Assembly (NCBI RefSeq): GCF_000282455.1
Contig: NZ_AKJG01000008.1
Coordinates: 1 to 64,000, forward strand
From: Pseudomonas sp. GM74
GTDB lineage: Bacteria > Pseudomonadota > Gammaproteobacteria > Pseudomonadales > Pseudomonadaceae
Direction of reading: 5' to 3'
Length of the DNA: 64,000 bases
Shown: in pieces, positions 30,822 to 37,784 of the stretch
Layout of the letters: every line of letters starts with the position of its first letter
Numbering within the stretch: position 1 is the stretch's first letter
Made by a program: the position numbers and the translations under genes
Notes under the pieces: model-generated
Database searches by the model: none
What the model was told of the DNA's origin: nothing
The model's input: only the letters and a program-made list of their open reading frames with translations

Positions 30822-31370
30822 ATGAACAATTACCTGCTTTTCAAGAGAGGATTGCTGGCGCTGGCAATTGGCGGTGTCCTTTCGGCTTCCATCGTTCTGG
30901 TACCAGATTCCATTTCCCATGACTCCAGTGCCTATGCCAAGGATGGTGGTGGTGGTGGTGGTGGTGGTGGTGGTGGTGGTGGTGGTGGTGGTGGTGGTGG
31001 TGGAAACGGCGGTGGCGGCAGCGGTGGTCATGGCGGTAACAGCGGGAATGGCGGCAACAGTGGTCACGGTGGTAACAGTGGTCACAGCGGCAGCGACCAT
31101 GGGAATTCAGGCCATGCCGGTTCTGGAGGCGCGAACTCCGGTCGCGGTGGTACCCATGCTGAAGCGGGCGATGATCACGGCAATCACGTCGGCGGCGAGC
31201 CGGGCGATGACCACGGCGTCCACGTTGGCGGCGAGCCGGGCGATGACCACGGCGTCCACGTTGGCGGCGAGCCGGGTGATGACCACGGCGTCCACGTCGG
31301 CGGCGAGCCGGGTGATGACCACGGCGTCCATGTCGGCGGCGAGCCCGGCGACGACAATAGCCGGATCTGA
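30822..31370 (+). CDS. Secreted glycine-rich repeat protein, paralogue 1
   Basis: A 182-residue protein. A hydrophobic export segment (LLALAIGGVLSASIVLVPD) ends in a likely cleavage site SAYA/KD. A run of 20 Gly follows, encoded almost wholly by GGT. A Gly/Ser/His/Asn-rich section and five tandem 12-residue units of consensus GDDHGVHVGGEP complete it. The mature protein should be disordered, acidic and His/Asp-rich, so metal binding is possible. The export segment and YAKDGG junction are shared with the proteins at 37785 and 61766, while the repeat tails differ. CCAGGAGAATGCACG precedes the ATG. I do not recognise a named family. Confidence 0.82.
   Translation: MNNYLLFKRGLLALAIGGVLSASIVLVPDSISHDSSAYAKDGGGGGGGGGGGGGGGGGGGGNGGGGSGGHGGNSGNGGNSGHGGNSGHSGSDHGNSGHAGSGGANSGRGGTHAEAGDDHGNHVGGEPGDDHGVHVGGEPGDDHGVHVGGEPGDDHGVHVGGEPGDDHGVHVGGEPGDDNSRI
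30945..31004 (+). repeat. GGT trinucleotide microsatellite (poly-glycine)
   Basis: Nineteen consecutive GGT codons and one GGA inside the glycine-rich gene. Such a tract can change length by replication slippage without breaking the frame. Confidence 0.92.
31167..31346 (+). repeat. Five tandem 36-base repeats encoding GDDHGVHVGGEP
   Basis: Five in-frame copies at 31167, 31203, 31239, 31275 and 31311. The copies differ mainly at third codon positions, and the first has Asn in place of Val. A sixth partial unit, GDDNSRI, ends the protein. They are directly adjacent with no spacers. Confidence 0.92.
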
Positions 31371-31385
31371 GGCGTTTTGTGACTC

Positions 31386-31414
31386 ATGCAAAACCCTGGG
31401 GGCCGGTTTTGCAT
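31386..31414 (+). terminator. Hairpin after the first glycine-rich gene
   Basis: ATGCAAAACC (31386-31395) pairs perfectly with GGTTTTGCAT (31405-31414) around a nine-base loop, 16 bases after the stop codon. There is no T run directly after it, so it may be a weak terminator or a stability hairpin. Confidence 0.55.
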
Positions 31415-31445
31415 GATTCGTGGCAAAAAATACGCGCGTGGTTTC

Positions 31446-31473
31446 ATGGGATTATTTCCCACATGGCTATACT
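31446..31473 (+). promoter_or_regulatory. Palindromic operator candidate site D with -10 box
   Basis: TGGGA at 31447-31451 and TCCCA at 31457-31461, with the centre TTATT, repeat the palindrome of site A. TATACT at 31468-31473 is a good -10 box, so the palindrome would cover the -35/spacer region. A bound protein there could repress, or it could mark an activator site. The ATG of the DUF6502 gene is 27 bases after the -10 box. Confidence 0.6.
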
Positions 31474-31500
31474 GGGGTTATCTATCCAGGAATTCGCTGA

Positions 31501-32343
31501 ATGCAATCGTCCACGCTGCCCACCTCGCTCCTCAAAGCCTTGCGACATGTCATGCGGCCGCTGGTGCGCCTGATGCTGCGCAAAGGCGTCACCTACCTGG
31601 TGTTTGCCGACCTGCTCAAGGAGGTTTTCGTCGAAGTGGCGGACCGTGAGTTCCGCCTGGGCGAGAAGGCACCGAGCGACAGCCGCATCAGCCTGCTCAC
31701 CGGCGTGCATCGCAAGGATGTACGGCGCTTGCGCAGTACAGGCGACCCGGCTGCTTCCATGCTTCCGGAAAACATCACGTTCGGTGCGCAACTGGTCAAC
31801 GCCTGGGCCAGTGCGCCCTTTTGCAACGACGCCGGCCAGCCACAGCCACTGCCTCGATTGGCCAGTGTCGGTGGAGACCGCTCCTTTGACGCCCTGGTGG
31901 CGAAAGTCAGTACCGATATCAGGGCGCGGGTGGTGTTGGACGAGTGGCTGCGCCTGGGGATCGTGCGCCTCGACGAAAAAGAGTGCGTGCACCTTGAAGC
32001 CCAGGCCTTCGTGCCACAAAAGGGTTTCGATGAGAAAGCGGCTTACTTGGGGCATAATCTGCATGATCATGCCTGCGCTGCTGTACACAACCTGAGCAGC
32101 GAAGGCCCGGCCTTTTTTGAACGCAGTGTCCACTATGACGCACTGGCCCCGATGAGCGTCGAGGCGTTGCGCGAGGCCGTGGCCAGCGAGGGAATGCAGG
32201 CCCTGTTGAGCTTCAACCGACTCGCCGCCGAACTGGAGTTCCGGGACCTGCCCAGCCTCGAACCGCGCCAGCGCATCACGGTCGGCCTGTACTTCTACAC
32301 TGAGGCTTCCGATCCCAATTCGCCAAAAGCTCCTGAATCATGA
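31501..32343 (+). CDS. DUF6502 family protein with N-terminal HTH-like region
   Basis: A 280-residue cytoplasmic protein. The first 80 residues contain LMLRKGVTYLVFADLLKEVFVEVA and a helix-turn-helix-like DSRISLLTGVHRKDVRRLR, as in the DUF6502 family. The rest is helical with no known catalytic motif, and no signal peptide or membrane segment is seen. A DNA-binding role is plausible but not shown. The gene has its own copy of the GTGGGA/TCCCAC palindrome in its promoter, suggesting it may regulate itself and the glycine-rich genes. Its stop overlaps the next ATG by four bases (ATGA), so the two are translationally coupled. Confidence 0.75.
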   Translation: MQSSTLPTSLLKALRHVMRPLVRLMLRKGVTYLVFADLLKEVFVEVADREFRLGEKAPSDSRISLLTGVHRKDVRRLRSTGDPAASMLPENITFGAQLVNAWASAPFCNDAGQPQPLPRLASVGGDRSFDALVAKVSTDIRARVVLDEWLRLGIVRLDEKECVHLEAQAFVPQKGFDEKAAYLGHNLHDHACAAVHNLSSEGPAFFERSVHYDALAPMSVEALREAVASEGMQALLSFNRLAAELEFRDLPSLEPRQRITVGLYFYTEASDPNSPKAPES

Positions 32344-33944
32344 CCGTCAAACTGCGCCTGATTCGTGCAATCGCCCTCGTTCTGGGCCTCGTGCTTCCGA
32401 TTGTGTTGCAAGCCGCCCCGGCCTGTGTCAGCCAGAATGACGCGGGCACCAGCGAAGTGCCGGTCATCCAGGCACCGGGAGGCACCGGCGGCACGGGCGC
32501 AGCACCTGGCGGCATGGGCGGTACCGGCATTGACACCGACAACGGTGGAGTCGGGGGTACCGGCGCACCGTTGAAAAAGCGCCCTGGCGGCATTGGCGGC
32601 ACCGGGGCCGTTGCAGGCGGCGTGGGTGGTACGGGTATCAGCAACGATAACGGTGGGATTGGAGGTACCGGCATTGTCGGCACCATCACCGGGTTCGCCT
32701 CGATCTGCGTCAATGGCGTGGAAGTGCACTTCAACAAAAACGTTCCTGTCAGCGAGAATGGCATTGCCACCTCCAGTACCCGCCTGGCGATAGGCCAAGT
32801 GGTTGCCGTGCAAGCATTCAACTCCCGGCGCGGTCTGGAGGCCGGACGCATTTCTATCCTGCACGCCTACGAAGGTCCTTTGACAGCCCTGCCGCGCGAT
32901 TCCATGCCGATGCGCGTCATGGGGCAACCGGTACGCCTGGCCAAGGGTGCCCAGGTCGCTGCCGACCTGCGCCCGGGCGATCCCGTTCGGGTCAGTGGGC
33001 TGCGCGATGCTCGCGGCGAAGTGGTGGCCAGCCGCATCGACCGGGCGCCCGGCCTCAAGGAGGCCAGTGCCATCGGCCCGGTGGATCGCAGCGGTTATCT
33101 CCAGGGAATCAAACTGCGCAACCACTCTGGCCCGGCGCGGGAAATGCTGGTGCGCGGCCACTGGTCCGGTCGCGAACTGGACGTGAGCCAAAGCCGTCCC
33201 GACCCGAGCCTGCCTTTCATTGGCCGGGCACACAATGCAGTGATCGAGGGCCTGGTACAGAGCCGGCAGGACCGCCATTTGGTGGTGGGCGGCTTCAATG
33301 TGACCCTGGCGGGCGACACCGTGTTTGTCGGTGTGCAGGCTTCGGAGCTGGCGCTGGATCGACGCGTGCGGATAAACGGCGTGTTCACGGGCGCATGGGA
33401 GGTGCAGGCAACGCGTATCGAATTGCCCCGCGAGCGCTCCGATTCGCCAGCCAGCAACCGGCACGGAGGACTCGGCACCAGCGAGCAAGGCACCGACGAC
33501 TCAAGTGGCTCGGGCAACTCGAGTGACTCGAGCGGCTCCGGAAACTCCGGCAATTCAGGCAGCTCGGGGGATTCGGGGAACTCCGGCAGTGACAGGAGCG
33601 GCCGCTCCGAGAGCGCAGGCAGTGTCATCGACGATACTCGCCACGGGGGCAGTGACAGCCATGGCGGTGGCGACAAGATAGAACGCGTTGACGTGGACAA
33701 GTCTGGCAAGTCAGAGCGAGTCGAGAAGGTCGATCAATCCGGCAAATTCGAAAAAGTGGAGAGGGTAGAGAAGGTAGAACGTCCGGAGAAAGTCGAGAAG
33801 GTTGATCGGCCAGAGAAGGTAGAGAAGGTAGAGAAGGTTGATCGGCCGGAAAAGGTCGAGAAGGTCGAAAAAGTTGATCGGCCGGAAAAAGTCGAGAAGG
33901 TTGAACCAGTTGAAAAAATCGATCACTCCGGCAGGTCGGGTTAA
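32340..33944 (+). CDS. Exported DUF5666 protein with Gly-Thr repeats and Lys/Glu/Val tail
   Basis: A 534-residue protein with a signal peptide ending near LQAAPA. Residues 45-115 hold GGTGG-type repeats (GGIGGTGAVAGG, GGVGGTG). The middle (about 115-360) contains several DUF5666-like beta domains, for example FASICVNGVEVHF, KLRNHSGPAREMLV and VVGGFNVTLAG. A Ser/Gly-rich section follows. The last 80 residues are repeats of the type RPEKVEKVEKVD, strongly charged and probably helical or extended. DUF5666 domains occur in periplasmic or surface proteins of unknown role. It is coupled to the DUF6502 gene by overlapping codons, and that pairing is familiar to me from other proteobacteria. Confidence 0.78.
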   Translation: MTVKLRLIRAIALVLGLVLPIVLQAAPACVSQNDAGTSEVPVIQAPGGTGGTGAAPGGMGGTGIDTDNGGVGGTGAPLKKRPGGIGGTGAVAGGVGGTGISNDNGGIGGTGIVGTITGFASICVNGVEVHFNKNVPVSENGIATSSTRLAIGQVVAVQAFNSRRGLEAGRISILHAYEGPLTALPRDSMPMRVMGQPVRLAKGAQVAADLRPGDPVRVSGLRDARGEVVASRIDRAPGLKEASAIGPVDRSGYLQGIKLRNHSGPAREMLVRGHWSGRELDVSQSRPDPSLPFIGRAHNAVIEGLVQSRQDRHLVVGGFNVTLAGDTVFVGVQASELALDRRVRINGVFTGAWEVQATRIELPRERSDSPASNRHGGLGTSEQGTDDSSGSGNSSDSSGSGNSGNSGSSGDSGNSGSDRSGRSESAGSVIDDTRHGGSDSHGGGDKIERVDVDKSGKSERVEKVDQSGKFEKVERVEKVERPEKVEKVDRPEKVEKVEKVDRPEKVEKVEKVDRPEKVEKVEPVEKIDHSGRSG

Positions 33945-34047
33945 AGAGTGCAGACATGATGCACTTTCGTCATAAGTAACTAGGCTGGGGTAAGTCACGC
34001 AACAAAACATGCGTGTGAACTTCGATGACGCCGGACACGAGGTGAAC

Positions 34048-34797
34048 ATGGACCCCAGGCACATCCTGCTCGTCGGTTGGCTTGCCAGCCTGGCCTCGCC
34101 GGTCTTGGCCGATACCTTCACGACCTCGATCGGAACCGACTACTCGCGAGGCGACTATGGCACCGGTACTATGTCCGAAACCTGGTACGTCCCTCTGGTG
34201 GGCAGATACGAAACCGGTCCCATGACCTACAAGCTCACCGTGCCCTGGCTACGCATCACCAATCCTTCGGTAGGCCCTGACGGCGAGCCGCTGCCTGGCG
34301 GTTGCGGCAAGGTGGAAAGCGGTTTGGGCGACACCGTTGCCGGTGCCGACTATGCCGTGCTGGACGGCAGCGTTGGCGGGCTGTTCGTGGACCTGATCGG
34401 CAAGGTCAAGTTGCCCACCGCCGACGAAGACGAGTGCCTGGGCACCGGAAAAACCGACTATTCCGCCCAGGTCGACGTCGCCAAAGCCTTCGGTCGTGTG
34501 ACCGGGTTCGCGACCCTGGGCTGGAAAAAGTTCGGCGACCCGTCGGGCTCAGACTTCGACAACCCGATATTCGCCGGCCTGGGCCTTGCCATGCCCGTGT
34601 TCACGCGCACCACGGCGGGCGTGTCCTACGACTGGCGGCAGAAGGTCGTTTCCACGGGCGACGAGATCAAGGAACTCACGCTCTTCCTCACGCACAAGCT
34701 CAATCAGGAGTGGAAGCTTCAGTTGTATGCCGTCAAGGGCTTTTCCGACGCCAGCCCGGATGGCGAGACCGGACTGTTGCTTAGCCACGCATTCTGA
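34048..34797 (+). CDS. Predicted outer-membrane beta-barrel protein
   Basis: About 249 residues with a signal peptide ending at SPVLA. Strands of alternating pattern follow, with extracellular-type loops, and the C terminus is LLLSHAF, where the final Phe is a barrel signature. It resembles small transporter/MetA-pathway-type barrel proteins of unknown function. Two Cys (GGCGKVE and EDECLG) may form a disulfide. ATG 34048 follows GAGGTGAAC, which decides the start over an in-frame ATG at 34009. It lies 100 bases after the DUF5666 gene on the same strand and is probably part of the same operon. Confidence 0.75.
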   Translation: MDPRHILLVGWLASLASPVLADTFTTSIGTDYSRGDYGTGTMSETWYVPLVGRYETGPMTYKLTVPWLRITNPSVGPDGEPLPGGCGKVESGLGDTVAGADYAVLDGSVGGLFVDLIGKVKLPTADEDECLGTGKTDYSAQVDVAKAFGRVTGFATLGWKKFGDPSGSDFDNPIFAGLGLAMPVFTRTTAGVSYDWRQKVVSTGDEIKELTLFLTHKLNQEWKLQLYAVKGFSDASPDGETGLLLSHAF

Positions 34798-34834
34798 TTC
34801 CTGGCCCTTGCCTCGCTCCCGGGCGTTTTGCAGT

Positions 34835-35638
34835 TCAGTTTTTCTTCTTGATCAACTTGTTGATGTAGTACTTCAGGCTCAAACGATCCTTGGGCCTTGG
34901 TTTGTAGTGGGTTTTGTTTCTTTGTGCCGGATCGATCGCCATGGTTCCCGCGGTGTAGTAATAAAGCGCGATAGACCTGCGGGTGATGTGTTCCGGAGTC
35001 GTTAAAGGTTCCGGGTGCCCATGATTGCTGTCCTTGTCTGTGTTGAAAATGACACAGCGATTGTAAATGGGCAGGACTTTTTTAAGGCAGGTCTTCATGC
35101 CGACATCCCAAAGTTCCAGGTTGCCGCCGTATTCCTCTTGCCAGTCTTCATTCAGATAAATGATGATATTCAGTCTGCGCTCAACATTAAGTTTTTTGTT
35201 GAGCCGGAAGTCCGAGTGCACCCCCAGGAAACCACCGCTTTTCGTTTCATGCAGGCCGCCACCGGTAAAGTAGGGGTCGGGTATCAAACCTTCGATGCCT
35301 GTGAGCTTTTCAAGAAACTGCAACATGGGGGCCGAGTTAAAGGCGTTGAAAACAGTCTTCAAATAGGGGTCGCATTCGTTGGGACTGATTTGACGTTTCC
35401 GTTGACCTTTATAGCCGCGCTCGTAGAGCATTTCATTGTTGGTTGGCTCGACCGGGAAGTGCGAGCAGATGCTCGCAATCAGGTCTTCGTGCAAGAAGTT
35501 GTCGATCACTATGTGCGGAAATGGCGCAGCCTGAACATAGCTACCGGTCAACGAAGCACCAAAGGCGCTGGCGGCATTCTGGTCGAAATCAAGCTCCGGG
35601 GACAGGGTGATAGGTAGTGCTTGAGTGATGGGTGCCAT
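34835..35638 (-). CDS. 2-oxoglutarate/Fe(II)-dependent oxygenase
   Basis: A 267-residue protein of the prolyl-4-hydroxylase-like superfamily. The Fe-binding HxD is in GVHSDFRLN, the distal His in HGHPEPL, and the 2-oxoglutarate-binding Arg in RRSIALYYY. The N-terminal segment FPHIVIDNFLHEDL is typical of the family. The target could be a protein side chain or a small molecule. It neighbours a glycosyltransferase gene on the same strand, so joint modification of a cell-surface molecule or secreted protein is conceivable. GC content is lower than in core genes of the window. Confidence 0.85.
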   Translation of the reverse strand: MAPITQALPITLSPELDFDQNAASAFGASLTGSYVQAAPFPHIVIDNFLHEDLIASICSHFPVEPTNNEMLYERGYKGQRKRQISPNECDPYLKTVFNAFNSAPMLQFLEKLTGIEGLIPDPYFTGGGLHETKSGGFLGVHSDFRLNKKLNVERRLNIIIYLNEDWQEEYGGNLELWDVGMKTCLKKVLPIYNRCVIFNTDKDSNHGHPEPLTTPEHITRRSIALYYYTAGTMAIDPAQRNKTHYKPRPKDRLSLKYYINKLIKKKN

Positions 35639-35721
35639 TACCGCTCCAATGACCTGATATAAAAACGTATGGGTGACTTCACGCAGGGTTGAACGCCCTG
35701 CTCGTTGCGTCTATTCGCCGC

Positions 35722-36531
35722 TCAATTTGTCCTGTCGTCCTTGTTCAGACGCTTAAGGATGTTGTTGTACATTTTGGTTCGCCTATGAGTTTCACCATAA
35801 CCGCCAACCGCTGCAACAGTGCCGGATTGAATGTGGTCCAGATAACTGAAGATTTTACGCGGCGATAACATTTCAACGATATAACCAAGCTCGGTCATGC
35901 GGTCCTGGAGGGTATAGCCTGGCACGCGATCATCCATCGAAAAGTGCATGTTGTGCTGTTTGACAAGTTTGCAGTTCCACAAGGTGCAGAAACTTTTCAA
36001 GTAGACTTCTTTGTACGGCTTTGGTTCTCTGGAACGCAATCCCATGGAGATTTTCAGGCGTCTGAAGTGGTGCTTGAACAGTCGTGAGCTAAAACGCCAG
36101 GCAGTTCTCATGGTGCCGCGGTTAATTTGCTCGACACAACCGACGGCCGCGACCTTCGGGTTTTTCAAGCATTTATTCAGCATCATCGGAAAAACATTCT
36201 TGTCGAAAACAAATGTATCGGTGTGCATCAGGAATAAATAATCGGTGTCAATTCGCTCCAGAACCAGGTCAAGTGCCTTGCCATGGGCAATATGGCCCGC
36301 TTCTGGTTCAGAAATAGAGCGCTCGATCAGATTGATCCAGTCAAGAGTTCGTAGGTACTCAGTGCTCTCATCGGCGGAATAGTTGTCAACCACCCATACC
36401 GGGACGCTGTTGTTGCCAAAATGCTGGTGCAATAAGTCCAGGCATATCTTGGTAATTTCTGGTGTTTTGTAATTTACTATAACTATGCTGAAGGCTTTGG
36501 AGCTTTCGGCCAGTAAATCAGGGTTGTTCAT
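35722..36531 (-). CDS. GT2-type glycosyltransferase, paralogue 2
   Basis: A 269-residue protein very similar along its full length to the one at 28147. Shared blocks include VNYKTPEITKICLDLLH, VWVVDNYSADESTEYL, YLFLMHTDTFVF and YLDHIQSGTVAAVGGYG. It is lower in GC than paralogue 1. It lies 83 bases downstream of where the 2OG oxygenase transcript would begin, in the same direction, so the two may share a promoter. The sugar donor and acceptor are unknown. Confidence 0.83.
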   Translation of the reverse strand: MNNPDLLAESSKAFSIVIVNYKTPEITKICLDLLHQHFGNNSVPVWVVDNYSADESTEYLRTLDWINLIERSISEPEAGHIAHGKALDLVLERIDTDYLFLMHTDTFVFDKNVFPMMLNKCLKNPKVAAVGCVEQINRGTMRTAWRFSSRLFKHHFRRLKISMGLRSREPKPYKEVYLKSFCTLWNCKLVKQHNMHFSMDDRVPGYTLQDRMTELGYIVEMLSPRKIFSYLDHIQSGTVAAVGGYGETHRRTKMYNNILKRLNKDDRTN

Positions 36532-36939
36532 CGTTCAGGTGCTCTATGTTATTTTATTTGGTTATATGAATGATTGAACTTCTATACAGTACTTGCTTGT
36601 TTTTTCGCGCAAAATCTTGCGTGATCATAGAGCACAATTTGTTAAGTCGCTTTGTCATGCATAATAACCAAGGCTTGCTCAGGCCCGACGGAGAGCAGTA
36701 GAAGCGGAGTTCATCGTATAAGGATCTGCTCTGCAGGTAAACATTTTGACTTGATTAGTTACATCCGGAGGCTGATCAGGCCAGCGTCTCGGGACGGTGT
36801 GAACTGCTCTCGCGCAAGGCATTCAGGTAATTTGTTACGTCATGGGGCGTGCCAGCACGTGCAGTTGCGCCCCAAACAGGGCGTCACGCGCCGCGTATCA
36901 TGCATCGGTCGAGCGTGCTTGGGGGGCACACCCTGCAAC
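36532..36939. other. AT-rich intergenic region
   Basis: About 400 bases. The left half is AT-rich and contains a 10-base inverted repeat, GTGCTCTATG at 36539-36548 and CATAGAGCAC at 36626-36635. The right half returns to normal GC. I see no gene here that I can support. Confidence 0.5.
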
Positions 36940-37425
36940 TCACAGTTTGTAGCCAATCTGGCGCAACAAGTTCTTGCGCCACAGAATGTCTTCATCGCCT
37001 TCGATGTCATTGGCACAAAAGCCATCCACTACGCCCAGGATCGCACGCCCTTGCTGCGTCTCGGCGAGAATCACTTCGGTCGGATTGGCTGTTGCACAAA
37101 AGATACGGCATACCTCTGGAACCATTTTGATGGTGTTCAACACGTTCAGCGGATAGAAACCGTCGCCCAGGAAAATGATGAAACTATGGCCCGCGGCGAT
37201 GGCTTTCGCATTTTTCTGTGCAAGTTCAATCATTGAACTATCGGTGCCAGACCATCGCACCAGGCATTGGCCAGAGGCTTCACAAAAGGCCACGCCAAAC
37301 TGGATGCCGGGCACCGTATTGACCAGCGCTTCGTGGATATCCTCGACGGACTTGATGAAGTGCGTCTGACCCAGAATGAAGTTCGTCACATCCGGCTTTT
37401 CGATTTTCAACGTGATGAGTTGCAT
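36940..37425 (-). CDS. Adenosine-specific kinase family protein (DUF355)
   Basis: About 161 residues. It contains VPGIQFGVAFCEASGQCLVRWSG as separate blocks (VNTVPGIQFGVAF then LVRWSGTD), AIAAGHSFIIFL, and ILGVVDGFCANDIEGDED. These match the PF04008 family, known from an archaeal protein described as adenosine-specific. The function in bacteria is uncertain. ATG 37425 follows AAGGAGACGTTTGAG, which decides the start. The gene is isolated from purine metabolism genes here. Confidence 0.82.
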   Translation of the reverse strand: MQLITLKIEKPDVTNFILGQTHFIKSVEDIHEALVNTVPGIQFGVAFCEASGQCLVRWSGTDSSMIELAQKNAKAIAAGHSFIIFLGDGFYPLNVLNTIKMVPEVCRIFCATANPTEVILAETQQGRAILGVVDGFCANDIEGDEDILWRKNLLRQIGYKL

Positions 37426-37592
37426 CTCAAACGTCTCCTTCCTCGATGTTGCCAGGAGAGCCAGGCAACAAACCAAGCATAGCCAGTCATTTGCGATTGC
37501 CGCGTCCTCTGTCTGCTTTTGGCGGATTGCTCAACGCGTGCCACGGAACTGATATCCGGTCGTTGACACTTGGGCTGACAGGACTAATCTAA

Positions 37593-37619
37593 GTGGTGTG
37601 GGAATATTTCCCACGCTAC
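37593..37619. promoter_or_regulatory. Palindromic operator candidate, site B
   Basis: GTGGGA (37598-37603), ATATT, TCCCAC (37609-37614), with further matching bases outside. It lies 170 bases before the ATG of the glycine-rich gene at 37785. From here to the ATG the sequence is about 90 percent identical to the leader at 61579. Confidence 0.68.
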
Positions 37620-37784
37620 GATGCCAGCTGGCTCTGAGGGATCGTACGGGTACCGCAGTGGCTCGTTAATGCTGCAGATTTATGGCCGTGCCGGTTGGCT
37701 GGCCGCTCCAATGGGCGGCCGGGAATTCACTGGACATTGCGTTCGATAGGGAGGTGACGACGCAACTCCAAGCGGAGGTGCATC

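Noticed and set aside
31167..31346. Regular 36-base repeats, considered as a CRISPR array
   Set aside because: The units are directly adjacent with no spacers, stay in frame inside a coding gene and differ at third codon positions.
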